Source of the DNA: Phycisphaerae bacterium
GTDB taxonomy: Bacteria; Planctomycetota; Phycisphaerae; UBA1845; PWPN01
Assembly: GCA_018003015.1 (NCBI GenBank)
Contig: JAGNEZ010000009.1
Location: 62,001 to 126,000, forward strand
Length of the DNA: 64,000 nucleotides
Reading direction: 5' to 3'
The notes under the pieces were generated by a model. It saw only the letters and a list, made by a program, of their open reading frames with translations. It made no database searches and had not been told where the DNA came from. Positions 9,533-18,317 of this stretch are shown here, piece after piece (position 1 is the first letter of the stretch; every line of letters begins with the position of its first letter). The translations under genes were made by a program, and so were the position numbers.

Positions 9533-9825
9533 GATCACTGTTGCCCGAATTCGCGCCGGCCGCCGCACGTCAGACTCTGCCTCCGCCCTTCACTGGCGGC
9601 GCGATTCTAGCAGGCGGGGACGACCTGTCAACGACGCACGCGCGTGGCTTGGGGGCGGGGATCATGGCCAAGGTGGCTATTCTCGGACTCTCCCCCGTTC
9701 CGAGGCTAGAGCGACCCTCGGGCCGGTCCCGGGGGCCATTTTCAACTCATCCCCCGGGCTCGCCGACCCGATTTTATCAGTATCCGGGCTCAGGGAAGCT
9801 CCAGGCAGACGAGGACCAAGCGCAC

Positions 9826-10005
9826 ATGGCTGTCACGCTGATCTGTCCCAATCTCAAGTGCCGAACGATCCTCCAGGTCCCCGACAAGGCTCGGGGCAAG
9901 AAGGTCCGTTGCGGGAAGTGCGGCAAGAACTTCATTGTCCCTGATCCCACCCAGAAGCGGGCGGCGGCCCCGGGTAGTGAGACGGCCAGCCCGGCCGGCA
10001 AGTAG
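9826..10005 (+). CDS. Small MJ0042-type zinc-ribbon protein
   Basis: A 59-residue protein: LICPNLKCRTILQVPDKARG with a C-x4-C pair, then VRCGKCGKNFIVP with C-x2-C. This pattern is the MJ0042-type zinc finger common in Planctomycetota and Myxococcota, often at the start of larger proteins. Here it stands alone with a short polar tail. ATG at 9826 starts at the conserved region. The preceding 293 bases after ispE contain no other gene I can support. Confidence 0.68.
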   Translation: MAVTLICPNLKCRTILQVPDKARGKKVRCGKCGKNFIVPDPTQKRAAAPGSETASPAGK

Positions 10006-10035
10006 CTCCCGCCTGGCCGCGAGGTTCCTCTTTCA

Positions 10036-11454
10036 TCAATCCTCCGGCAGGGGCCGGTCCTTGGTTTCCGGCGCCCAGATCAACGCAAGCAGTCCCAGCA
10101 GATAGAACCCGCAGAGCACCACCGCCCCCCAGCGGAAGACCTCGACCACGCCGACGTTCCGCAGGAAGTCGGTCAGCAGGTTCGAGAACAGCAGGATGGC
10201 GGCGGTCAACACACGAGCGGCGTTGTAGCAGAAGGCCGTGCCACTCGATCTCAGACGAGTTGGATAGATCTCTGGGAAATAGATCGAGTAGCCACCAAAC
10301 ACGCTCAGGGTCACGAAGCCCACGAGGGGCAGCAGCACGTAGACCTGCCACTCCTGCCTGAGGGTGAGGAATACCGCAGCGACAACGATCAACGCCACGG
10401 CAAATGAAGCTCCGAAGCTGATTTTCCGGCCGAACCGGGTAGCCAGGATGGTGAACACGAACATGCCGAAGAAAGCCCCGACATCCTGGAGCAGCGTGCC
10501 CAGGGCCTTGACCGTGCCGATCTTCTCCCTGGTCAGGCCGGAACCCTTGAACGCCTCGTTGATCAGTTCCGGAGACCAAAAGCCGACGCCCCACAGACCC
10601 ACGACGCCTGCAGAGGCCAGGGCCACACCGGCCAGCGTGTTTCGCCGCCAACGCGGATCGGTGAACATGCTGCGTATGTCGCCCATCTGTTTGTGGAGCT
10701 TGTCCTGGGCGTTCTGTCGCGCCGCAAGCCAGGTTTCCGGCTCCTTGATGGTCTTCATGATCAAGAACACGAGCACGGCCGGCACAGCCCCGAGGAAGAA
10801 CAGCAATCGCCAGCCGGGGATGCCGTTGGGGAAGAGGCTACTCAGGTAGCCGTCGGCGCAGAGGCCCTTCAGATAGAAGCTCTCGGGCAAGACCAGCGTC
10901 CAGGCCAGCGCCGAGGCGGTGATGTTGCCCACGGCGGACAGGGCCTGGAACATGCCCAGGGCAAACGGCCGAGAATGGGACGGTAGAGTCTCGGCGATCA
11001 GGGTAGCCGCGGTCGCGAAGGCTCCGCCGATGCCGCAGCCCATCAGGAACCGCCAGCAGCAAAAGTCCCACCAGTAGACGGAGAAGCCGGACAGTCCGGT
11101 GAAAAGCGAGTAGATGAGTACCGACATCGAGAGCGTCTTGGCCCGCCCCCACTTGTCGCCCACGATCCCGAAGTAGAAGCCGCCGACCGCCCAGCCGATC
11201 ATCATCGCGGCGGTGGCGTAGTTGCCGTAGGTGCGAACCAAGGCGGCGGTTTGATCCAGACTGGTCAGGTCACCCAAGGCGGGGGCGCGGGCGAGGACGA
11301 AGATTCGCTGGGCCATGGTATCCAGCGTCCAGGCCAGGGCTCCGATGAACAAGACCCACCAGTGGTAATTCGACATGCCCTGGTACCACCGCTGGCTCGG
11401 TGATCCGGCCCCATCGGTTGACGTTGCGCCAGAATTGGTGGTCTGATGGCTCAT
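10036..11454 (-). CDS. MFS transporter, sugar/organic-acid type
   Basis: A 472-residue inner-membrane transporter of the major facilitator superfamily with about twelve helices. It shows the loop-2 signature GDKWGRAKTLSMSVLIYS (the G-x3-D/K-x-G-R/K pattern), a C-half repeat RFGRKISFG and the motif FPEIYPTRLRSSGTAFCYNA. ATG at 11454 (MSHQTTNS) follows GGGAGCAGCC; an in-frame ATG 14 codons earlier has no ribosome site. The resemblance is to sugar or aromatic-acid:proton symporters, but the substrate cannot be read from the sequence. The end converges on the zinc-ribbon gene with a 30-nt gap. Confidence 0.85.
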   Translation of the reverse strand: MSHQTTNSGATSTDGAGSPSQRWYQGMSNYHWWVLFIGALAWTLDTMAQRIFVLARAPALGDLTSLDQTAALVRTYGNYATAAMMIGWAVGGFYFGIVGDKWGRAKTLSMSVLIYSLFTGLSGFSVYWWDFCCWRFLMGCGIGGAFATAATLIAETLPSHSRPFALGMFQALSAVGNITASALAWTLVLPESFYLKGLCADGYLSSLFPNGIPGWRLLFFLGAVPAVLVFLIMKTIKEPETWLAARQNAQDKLHKQMGDIRSMFTDPRWRRNTLAGVALASAGVVGLWGVGFWSPELINEAFKGSGLTREKIGTVKALGTLLQDVGAFFGMFVFTILATRFGRKISFGASFAVALIVVAAVFLTLRQEWQVYVLLPLVGFVTLSVFGGYSIYFPEIYPTRLRSSGTAFCYNAARVLTAAILLFSNLLTDFLRNVGVVEVFRWGAVVLCGFYLLGLLALIWAPETKDRPLPED

Positions 11455-11842
11455 CAGGCTGCTCCCGCGATCGGAGTCATGGAAGCTGTTCCTCACATGG
11501 TTCAGCTTGCGGCAGTAGAGAGGTTCGCTGCCCCGCTGTCAACCTCGACGTTCCCGACCGGTCCTCCGCGCGCCTAAGACCGGGTTGAAAAACGGGTTGC
11601 GACGATGATCAGCCTCGACCATTCGATCCTCGGATCAGCAGGCGGACATCCCGTTGGCTGCCTTCGCCCGATGGCGTTCGGGCTGTCATCGGGGGGATGA
11701 ACCAGAACGGGGATTGGGTCACATGATGGGTTGACGAGAACAACTGGGTTACTCGAATTGGCCCCGGTCGCGTACGGCGATCCGCAAGGCATAAAAAAAG
11801 CGGAGCGCGGTGGTGCGCTCCGCTTGGTTGAGCAGGAGTGAC
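11455..11842. other. Non-coding interval between MFS and PEP-CTERM genes
   Basis: About 390 bases with no supportable gene. It holds the upstream region of the MFS gene and, at 11793-11825, the terminator of the PEP-CTERM gene. Confidence 0.6.
11793..11825 (-). terminator. Intrinsic terminator of the PEP-CTERM gene
   Basis: A perfect 11-bp stem, AAGCGGAGCGC (11798-11808) with GCGCTCCGCTT (11815-11825), and a 6-nt loop. Read on the minus strand it is followed by seven T (11799-11793, partly shared with the stem). It begins 18 nt beyond the stop codon at 11843. Confidence 0.9.
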
Positions 11843-12679
11843 TTACTTGCCGACGCGCCGGGTCAAACCGAAGAGCCCGCCAAGGACGAGCAGGAGTGAC
11901 ATGGCCGCCGGTTCCGGAACGATCAGCGCGGTAGTGGTGCTGCCCATCCCGGCGATCTCGCCAGTCGTCAAGGCGCGATTCCACACTGCGGCTGTGGCGA
12001 CGAGTCCCCAGGCGTCCTCCCAGTCGTTGTCCGCGAAGAGCAGGAAAGTCGGATCGAGGGAGAACCTGCCGTCAACGCCCTGAGCGGGGCCGTCGAGGTA
12101 CAGCGCGCCGTCAACATAGACTCTGAAGAAGCTGCTGTTGTCGACGGACCAGACGATTCGGTGCCATTGGGACGAATCGAAGGTCAGGGTTGAGTAGCCT
12201 GTATCAGCGGTGCCGATGACGGATTCGGTGCGAGACGGCCCCTTGATGAACAGATCGCCGTCATTGGAGTTGCCCATGTTGGTCTGGAACAGGCTGTTGT
12301 AGTAATTGCCGTTCCACATGGCCGTTTCCGTTGTCTGGAGGTAGTCGACAGCGACGGTGTACTGATTCACGCAGCTGCCGCCGCCGTTGGCGCCGATGTT
12401 GTGCGTGACCGTCAGGTAGTGCCAGCTCAGTTCCTGAACGACACCCGCGTCGCTCATCCCCGGCTCGATGACAACCATGGGACCCGGCATCCAGGTACTG
12501 TTTTCGGGATTGCTGGTGGTCAGGTCTGTACCCACGGTTGCCTTCAGCTTGTCTTCGCTGGTTTGGAACCGCCAGAGCCCGGTGACGCCTGCTGGGACAT
12601 TGCCAGCAGCCGCCACACCCGCCGCCACAAGAACCGCCATGACCGAGACGATACGTGCAGACCAGTTAGATACTCTCAC
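11843..12679 (-). CDS. Secreted LamG-like protein with PEP-CTERM anchor
   Basis: A 278-residue exported protein. A signal peptide spans about residues 1-25 (IVSVMAVLVAAGVAAAG). The body resembles a LamG/concanavalin-like beta sandwich (VTGLWRFQTSEDKLKATVG, WHRIVWSVDNSSFFRVYVDG, YLDGPAQ). The C-terminus has the PEP-CTERM signal: VPEPAAMSLLLVLGGLFGL followed by TRRVGK, recognised and cleaved by an exosortase. The protein is therefore probably surface-attached or released after sorting; its ligand is unknown. GTG at 12679 is preceded by GGAGGGAAAA. Exosortase itself is not in the window. Confidence 0.85.
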   Translation of the reverse strand: MRVSNWSARIVSVMAVLVAAGVAAAGNVPAGVTGLWRFQTSEDKLKATVGTDLTTSNPENSTWMPGPMVVIEPGMSDAGVVQELSWHYLTVTHNIGANGGGSCVNQYTVAVDYLQTTETAMWNGNYYNSLFQTNMGNSNDGDLFIKGPSRTESVIGTADTGYSTLTFDSSQWHRIVWSVDNSSFFRVYVDGALYLDGPAQGVDGRFSLDPTFLLFADNDWEDAWGLVATAAVWNRALTTGEIAGMGSTTTALIVPEPAAMSLLLVLGGLFGLTRRVGK

Positions 12680-13221
12680 TTTTCCCTCCGTTCAGAACGA
12701 TATACACCAAACACAGAAGCCCAACGGACAACCCGTGACTGGACCCCCCGTAGTTGGTTAATCTTATCCCAACACCTGCGGCTTTTCAACGATCTGTGTC
12801 TGGCAACCGGCGTTCCCACCCCAGGTCCGCGTGCTCCGTGGTCGGTCGCGGGCTACGACGACGGCCGCTCGGATGATGCCCGGTTCTCCGCGACTGGATT
12901 TATTGGACCTCCGCAGGAGCAGGTTGGGAGGGCATGGGGTAGGAGAGCGACTTGCTCACTTGGAGGGATGGCCCGGGCAGATCTGCGGGTGTCCACCCCC
13001 GCTCGCGTAGTCACGTAGCCGTCGCCGCCGGCTTGTGGGTCGCGTGGTGCGGCAGCTCTTGGCGAGGGGGGGACCATGCACGGGGAAAGGCATCCCTGGT
13101 GGTGAGACAGGGACCTGAACGGGGCGAGCGGCTGGACGCCTTTCCGGGCGTTTTCGCACCGGTTGTGCCCGGCGCCGCGGTCCTGGAGCGTTGTCTCCTG
13201 GCCGAGTTGCGGATTCCGGCC
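12680..13221. other. Non-coding interval
   Basis: About 540 bases upstream of the PEP-CTERM gene. Frames open here are short, Arg/Pro-rich and lack ribosome sites or any domain. I see no RNA gene. Confidence 0.5.
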
Positions 13222-13692
13222 TCACTCCGGAGGCTGAGGCTGGAGCCGGCCGCCCCTAAGCGTGGAGTTCGAACCGGAGAAGCCGCGACGCGACGCAACC
13301 GCCGCCCCGCATTCCGGGCAGACTCCGCTGGTGTTTCCGGTGAGGTCGTAGTTGCAGTGGCCGCAGTAACCGCTGAGCTTGCGGGCCAATCGCCGCCTGA
13401 AGGATCGCGTCTGAGCTGTTGCCCGGGCCATTAGGATCGCAGCTCCTGCGAGGACCAATCCGGCGCCCGCCAGGCCCAGGACCCAGCATGGGCGCAGCTG
13501 TTCACGCTCGTACGCGAGGTAGGCGGCCGACACGACGGGGATGGCAGGGCCGTTGCCGATGAGCTTATCTTGCAGATTAGCAGCTATGAGAGTCCCTGAG
13601 ATCCAAGCCCCAAGAACGGCGAGCAGCCCGACGACGATCATCGTTGCGCTCACCCATAGCACGGAAATCCCGCCAGCCTTCACCTTCCCCAT
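13222..13692 (-). CDS. Membrane protein with planctomycete C-terminal zinc ribbon
   Basis: A 156-residue protein with two predicted membrane helices (about residues 12-36 and 67-90, the second GLAGAGLVLAGAAILMA) and a C-terminal zinc ribbon GYCGHCNYDLTGNTSGVCPECG. The CxYDLxGNxxGxCPECG ribbon is a hallmark of small planctomycete membrane proteins of unknown role. ATG at 13692 is chosen because GGAGGCGACG precedes it; another ATG lies four codons earlier. The frame stays open far upstream, but that part looks non-coding. Confidence 0.72.
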   Translation of the reverse strand: MGKVKAGGISVLWVSATMIVVGLLAVLGAWISGTLIAANLQDKLIGNGPAIPVVSAAYLAYEREQLRPCWVLGLAGAGLVLAGAAILMARATAQTRSFRRRLARKLSGYCGHCNYDLTGNTSGVCPECGAAVASRRGFSGSNSTLRGGRLQPQPPE

Positions 13693-14102
13693 CGTCGCCT
13701 CCATAGCACGCCACGGCCCGCCCCTCGAATTGGATCCAGTATACGAGTTCCTTTCCGAGCCATCAAGGATCGGCCGGACGGCCAGGCCCGCAATCTGCAC
13801 GAGGGGGGTTACAGTCTGACCATGGACAGGTACGCCCAAACGGTCCACAGGAATCGAGCCACGGCCCTGGCGGTCTTGCCGGATCTCTCCATCCCTCCGG
13901 TCCAGGAACTGGAGGCCACGGGAACGGACGGGGCCGGTGTCAAAGGGGGCTTCGTCTGGGCGCCTAGTTGGGCGCAAAACAGGCAACAACCGGAGGCTGT
14001 AGTAGACGATGGCGGACAAACACCACTAGAACCTAAAAGCAGTACAAGGCGCAACAACACCCGCAAAACCGCTGAAATCGGCAAGTCTACGGGCGATTCT
14101 AA
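13693..14102. other. Non-coding interval before tRNA-Ser
   Basis: About 410 bases without a supportable gene. Open frames on both strands run into the tRNA and are artefacts of it. Confidence 0.5.
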
Positions 14103-14189
14103 CGGAGGCGGAGGGATTCGAACCCCCGGTGCAGTTTCCCGCACGCCGGTTTTCAAAACCGGTCCCTTCAGCCGCTCGGGCACGCCTCC
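14103..14189 (-). tRNA. tRNA-Ser(UGA)
   Basis: Acceptor stem GGAGGCG (14189-14183) pairs with CGCCTCC (14110-14104); the discriminator G is at 14103. The anticodon arm is CCGGT-TTTGAAA-ACCGG, giving anticodon UGA. A long variable arm (CGTGCGGGAAACTGCACCGG) identifies a class II serine tRNA. The T arm has GGTTCGAATCC. The 3' CCA is not encoded. Confidence 0.96.
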
Positions 14190-14499
14190 GGGAAAGCCGT
14201 CGGCCCGCGACCAACGATGACGAACTCGGGCAGGGACTCGGAATCCCACTCAGCGCCGGGCAGTCACGCGGCTTGAGGCCACTGAGGCACCACGCGACGA
14301 CGGGGAGCCCCACTCTGTTTCATCGCGGACGAAGCGTAACGGCAACACGGCTCTCACGCAACCCTGCCGCACGGTCCCGGGCGGCCTGCACCTCGCGGAT
14401 CCGGTCTCTGAGGAGGCAGATCGGCGAGAATCCCGAGGCCTCCGTAGGAGCTTTCCCCGCCAGGTATCGCGGCACGCTTGGGGGAGTCTTCGCAGCAAC
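14190..14499. other. Non-coding interval, possibly decayed coding sequence
   Basis: About 310 bases between tRNA-Ser and the receiver remnant. One minus-strand frame has a short helical stretch (LRDRIREVQAARDRAAGLRE) that could be a decayed continuation of the remnant, but I cannot establish this. Confidence 0.4.
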
Positions 14500-14676
14500 T
14501 CAGGATCCCGTGCTCCGGGCGACGAGCTCACTTTCGAGATCCTCGATGCGGGCCCGCACCTTCCTGGTCAGCGCCCACTTCGCGGTGAGAGCCTCGGCCA
14601 ACTGGCGGACTTCGATGGTATCGAACGGCTTCTTCAGAATAAGCAGCCGGTCGCTGGGTCCCAGTCTGCTCACCCG
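14500..14676 (-). pseudogene. Remnant of a response-regulator receiver domain
   Basis: The minus-strand frame reads SDRLLILKKPFDTIEVRQLA and continues ALTAKWALTRKVRARIEDLE before stopping. This resembles the last strand and helix of receiver domains from hybrid signalling proteins, with the conserved Lys-Pro of the KP(F/L) motif, plus the start of a coiled-coil linker. The phosphoacceptor aspartate and all earlier strands are missing, and no start with a ribosome site precedes the block. It looks like the surviving fragment of a larger two-component gene. Confidence 0.6.
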
Positions 14677-14784
14677 TTGTTGATGACCTGGGTGCGCACG
14701 TGGTATTCTCCGGCCAGCCACACGCGTACGGTCAACCGCTTCGGGGCGGATACCCTGCGGCGATCGCCGTACGGTCCCACGAGC

Positions 14785-16572
14785 TCAGTCCGGCATGTAC
14801 GACGTGTCGATGCCGTGGTAGAGCATGAGAACGACCTCGATGAAGTACGCGCTGGTATCGAGAAACCGCTCGTAGCCCTGGGCCGACTGCGTTCTGTCAT
14901 CCACCCGCCGCCAGTCCACGATTCCGTTGCCTACGCCGGCTTCGCGTTCACCGGTTACCCCGAACCACAATCCGGATCGAGCGGAGTCTGCCACCCACAG
15001 GAACCGCCACCAAGCGCGCTGCAGCGTCTCCAGATCTCCGGTCCGCACCGCTTGGCGCCACTCCATGCGTGCCAACTGGAGACCTGCTCCGGGTGAGAGC
15101 AGCTGATTCTCGGGACGCGCGGTGTCGAAGTAATGATGAAGATGAGTTCCATAGAAACGCCAGTCCGTGGGATCAGCCGTGTGCGGCGTCATTCGGATCG
15201 ACGATGAGCCTCGGTCGCCGACTGTCCAGAAATCGCTGATCGATCTGGCCAGGGGGTCACCGGCATCGAGCACACCCGCCTCGTAGGGCAGGAAACAGAG
15301 TTGGTCAATCTGGTCACCGTGACATGGCATGTAGCCTCCGGACGCATCGCGGTATCGAAAGAAGCCCTTCCAGACTCCGGCATCGGCCATCGCTCTCACG
15401 CCGGCGCTCAAGACCGTCGCCGCAGCGGCGTAGTCCCGAACCGGGCTCTGGCCGGCGGCCTCACTCCACAGCGCCAGGGTTCGCATGGCCGCCGCAGAGA
15501 AGACCGCGTCGGTGAGCCACAAATCCTCGCCGCTCGAGTTTGAGCGGACCATTTGATGTGTTGTGTTGACGTGGCGAGCGATAAACTCGCCCCCGTCTCG
15601 AGCCGCTGGCCAGGCGTCCTGCAACCATTGGTCCGCAAGGCTCGCCCGCCCGATAGCCCGCTTGTATTGGCCGTATTTCCACATGGTGACGATCATCTGC
15701 CCGGTCACCGCGGCATTCGGCCCGCTGCAGCCCTCTCGTTTCCCCAGCGCGTCGTACTCCACGTCGCTGCAGATAGCACCACGGTCGTCACCGGCGTCGG
15801 CCACGATCGGCTGACGTCGCTGCAGAAGCCAGGTCTGGAAGAAGCGATCCAGGATCCGGTCATATCGACCGATACTGACCGAGTCGCCGTGCAACTTCCG
15901 GGCACCGGCCATCAGACCGATCGCGCCCATGGCTGCCTCGCCGGGCCGGACCCAATCCGGGCCCTTCCAGTGAATCCGGTTGTCATTGAGAACACCGTAC
16001 CCATCCGCGTCGGGAGCGACCGCTGCGTGGTTGGTCGCATCTTCGCTGAACGAACAGTCGGCAATGTAGTCGCACTCCTTGACCAGGGTCTGCCTGGCCC
16101 ACTGGCGATCGCCGGGCATCGGCAGCCACGTCCCGGACACACAGGCGGGGTTGGCCGGCGTGGCCGGACCACTGAAGCACCGTTGGAGCAGGCCGAAGTC
16201 ATCCTGATCGACATCGCCGTCGCGATCGCCGTCTGCCGGCATTCGGCCGGCCGCGTCGGCCGTCAGCGCGCAGCCCGGCGGCAAGGCATCAGCTTCGAGG
16301 GGCACGCCCGCACCGGCCATACAGGGAAGGAAGAGCGTGAAGTCATCACCGTCAACATCCGCATCGCCGTTGACATCGCCGGGAATGAGCCCAGCCTGAG
16401 CGACGACGCCGGCCGACATGGGGGCAAGAGCCGATCCGGCGATCGTGAGGCCCACCAGGATGTGCCTCCACGTTCGGATCGCCCCTTGAGGGCGTGCCGC
16501 TCGGTGCCGAGCGTTTACGCCCCCTTCAGCACTCTCCACAGCCCCAGGCCACACCGCCGTTTGACCTCTCAA
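14785..16572 (-). CDS. Secreted protein with dockerin-like repeats and alpha/alpha-barrel-like domain
   Basis: A 595-residue exported protein. The signal peptide lies around residues 34-60 (HILVGLTIAGSALAPMSAGV). Two calcium-binding dockerin-type repeats follow: GDVNGDADVDGDDFTLFLPC and DGDRDGDVDQDDFGLLQRC. The remaining ~440 residues are rich in aromatic residues and paired helices and resemble six-hairpin glycosidase or polysaccharide-processing folds, but I see no defining catalytic motif. TTG at 16572 is supported by GGGGAG six bases upstream; later starts are possible. The substrate is unknown. Confidence 0.7.
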   Translation of the reverse strand: MRGQTAVWPGAVESAEGGVNARHRAARPQGAIRTWRHILVGLTIAGSALAPMSAGVVAQAGLIPGDVNGDADVDGDDFTLFLPCMAGAGVPLEADALPPGCALTADAAGRMPADGDRDGDVDQDDFGLLQRCFSGPATPANPACVSGTWLPMPGDRQWARQTLVKECDYIADCSFSEDATNHAAVAPDADGYGVLNDNRIHWKGPDWVRPGEAAMGAIGLMAGARKLHGDSVSIGRYDRILDRFFQTWLLQRRQPIVADAGDDRGAICSDVEYDALGKREGCSGPNAAVTGQMIVTMWKYGQYKRAIGRASLADQWLQDAWPAARDGGEFIARHVNTTHQMVRSNSSGEDLWLTDAVFSAAAMRTLALWSEAAGQSPVRDYAAAATVLSAGVRAMADAGVWKGFFRYRDASGGYMPCHGDQIDQLCFLPYEAGVLDAGDPLARSISDFWTVGDRGSSSIRMTPHTADPTDWRFYGTHLHHYFDTARPENQLLSPGAGLQLARMEWRQAVRTGDLETLQRAWWRFLWVADSARSGLWFGVTGEREAGVGNGIVDWRRVDDRTQSAQGYERFLDTSAYFIEVVLMLYHGIDTSYMPD

Positions 16573-17179
16573 AAGAACTCCCCATTCCCCTGAGCCGCCG
16601 CCCTGCAGGCCACTCCACTTTCAGCTCGATCGCAGCATCCGCCGATCAAGGCCCCGCGCGCAGGTCGCCGGACCGGCGCGGCCGTGGACCGGCCACCAGG
16701 CGTCCTCGCAGCCGACCTTCCGCATCCTGACCATGAGCCTCTCTCCAACCCACCGGGAGGCGGCGTTTCTGTTCGGCGTCTGGCACCCGAACACGCCGTT
16801 GCCTTGCCTGAAGGTCGACCGGCCGAGCCAAGCATCGCGGGTACGCCGGAATGCTGCCGAGCAGTCACCTCTTCATGATACGACACAACCAAGGGGTGAC
16901 CATCCTGTGTGGGCCAAGCGTTGCCGGGATCCGGAACGCGCGAAAGTTCACCGCGATTGAACCATCCGGTCAGTTATCGGCCGTTGTAGTCCTATCGCGA
17001 GGACGATACGGTGCCGAATCAATTCTCCAAATCATCTAAAGTCGCTATTTTCTGTCTTTTTGGCTGTACAAAACGCAAATAGGCGGTGTAGGATGTCTGG
17101 AAATACTCACCCATCTTGCCTTGGGCAGGACGCTCCGCGAGGAAGAGCGAGGGGGGTTGAACTTGGAGAGGAGAACGGG
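16573..17179. other. Non-coding interval
   Basis: About 600 bases between two genes pointing away from each other. Frames are short, low in recognisable sequence and without ribosome sites. The last ~150 bases are AT-richer than their surroundings and probably hold promoters, though I cannot pick a clear one. Confidence 0.5.
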
Positions 17180-17449
17180 ATGTGGTTTGAGCATAGGTTC
17201 GAGGTGGTTGGGCATGTGCCTTTTCCGATTGACATGTTGCGGTACGACAGTTGCTTTCCGGCGACGGTGCAGGACTCCAAGGCCATCACCGAGTCGCTGG
17301 AAGGCCCGCATAGCAGTATGAAGACCGTGGCGCTTGTCTGTCTCACCCACAAGACCGACTGGAGGCCGGCGGCGGACCGCTGGCGGGCATGCGGCTGGAC
17401 GATCCGGCTGCATTCAAAGCAGAAGACGCCGAGCTTCCCGGAGCGTTGA
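17180..17449 (+). CDS. Small protein of unknown function (MWFEHRFEV type)
   Basis: A predicted 89-residue soluble protein beginning MWFEHRFEVVGHVPFPIDML and continuing RYDSCFPATVQDSKAI. Strong support for the start comes from GGAGAGGAGAACGGG directly before ATG 17180. The second half (VALVCLTHKTDWRPAADRW) looks like a small alpha/beta fold. No signal peptide or cysteine motif is seen. I cannot assign a family. Confidence 0.55.
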   Translation: MWFEHRFEVVGHVPFPIDMLRYDSCFPATVQDSKAITESLEGPHSSMKTVALVCLTHKTDWRPAADRWRACGWTIRLHSKQKTPSFPER

Positions 17450-17481
17450 TATCCCGGCTCAGGGGTTGCCGGGCATTGTGA

Positions 17482-18300
17482 TCACGAGGAAGACGATGCT
17501 GGTGCCGGGGTCGAGCTGTCTCGCGAGGTCTCTGCTGGCGAGGTGGCCGTTGCCGGCCGACGTCTGCGGTCGGGGTGGAACTTCACGGCCGCCGTTGTGG
17601 CCGTCTTGCCGTCTTGGACCTTGACCGCCACGGTACGAGTCCCGAGTATCTCATGCCACAGCTCGATCTCGTACTCCCCGGTCGGCAGCCCTTGAACGGC
17701 CGCCTGTCCTTTGGCGTCGGATATTGCGAAGAACGGGTGATCGACCACGTGGCACCAGGCGAGTTCCCACGGATGGACATCGCATTTGAGCTTGATCACC
17801 TCCGGGTATTCCAGGACCACGCGGCGTCTCTGGCCTTCCGGAATATTGAAGCTGAACTCCTTGTTTCGCCTGGCGAAGCCGTGGGGGACCTCCAGCGTCT
17901 TGGTGTCGTTGTGAAATTCGAGCGGCTGGCCGACCATGACACCCACCACGTGAGGTGTGAACCAGCACTTCTCGTTGACACGCACGGGTTCACTGGGCGC
18001 CGGCCACTTGCTGTCTTTGGGTAGGCCTTTGACCACGGCAACGAACACGTTCTGGAGTTCCCGATCCTTGCTCACCAGGAGTGTGTCTTCCGTCCTCGGC
18101 TTCTCTCTGACCAACTGGGCGCAGTAGGGATCTTCGCTGCAGTCGACCTCCTTGGGTTCCGGCGGATTGCCGTCGTACAGCACCTTGACTACGAACGAAG
18201 GTGCCGGGCGCTGCTCCGCGAAGAGAATGCGGCCGGCCGCCAGCCCCCCCACCGTGAACGCCGCCCGACCCATGAAGTCCCGTCGACCTATCTCTGTCAT
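17482..18300 (-). CDS. Tat-exported cupredoxin-like protein
   Basis: A 272-residue protein with a twin-arginine signal (RRDFMGRAAFTVGGLAAG, residues 6-23), so it is probably exported folded with a bound cofactor. Residues about 35-185 resemble a cupredoxin-type beta sandwich. Candidate copper ligands are H130, C173 and H176 in LKCDVHPWELAW, and H184. Residues about 187-235 look like a carboxypeptidase-regulatory-like beta domain (GQAAVQGLPTGEYEIELWHE). The tail is Ser/Thr/Pro/Ala-rich. Such proteins are usually electron carriers or copper-binding accessory proteins. The next gene on the same strand lies 17 nt upstream. Confidence 0.72.
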   Translation of the reverse strand: MTEIGRRDFMGRAAFTVGGLAAGRILFAEQRPAPSFVVKVLYDGNPPEPKEVDCSEDPYCAQLVREKPRTEDTLLVSKDRELQNVFVAVVKGLPKDSKWPAPSEPVRVNEKCWFTPHVVGVMVGQPLEFHNDTKTLEVPHGFARRNKEFSFNIPEGQRRRVVLEYPEVIKLKCDVHPWELAWCHVVDHPFFAISDAKGQAAVQGLPTGEYEIELWHEILGTRTVAVKVQDGKTATTAAVKFHPDRRRRPATATSPAETSRDSSTPAPASSSS

Positions 18301-18317
18301 CGGTGTTCCCTTTCGCG

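Noticed and set aside
13809-14249. Open frames on both strands across the tRNA-Ser gene
   Set aside because: They are translations of the tRNA and its complement; this class II tRNA commonly produces such false proteins.
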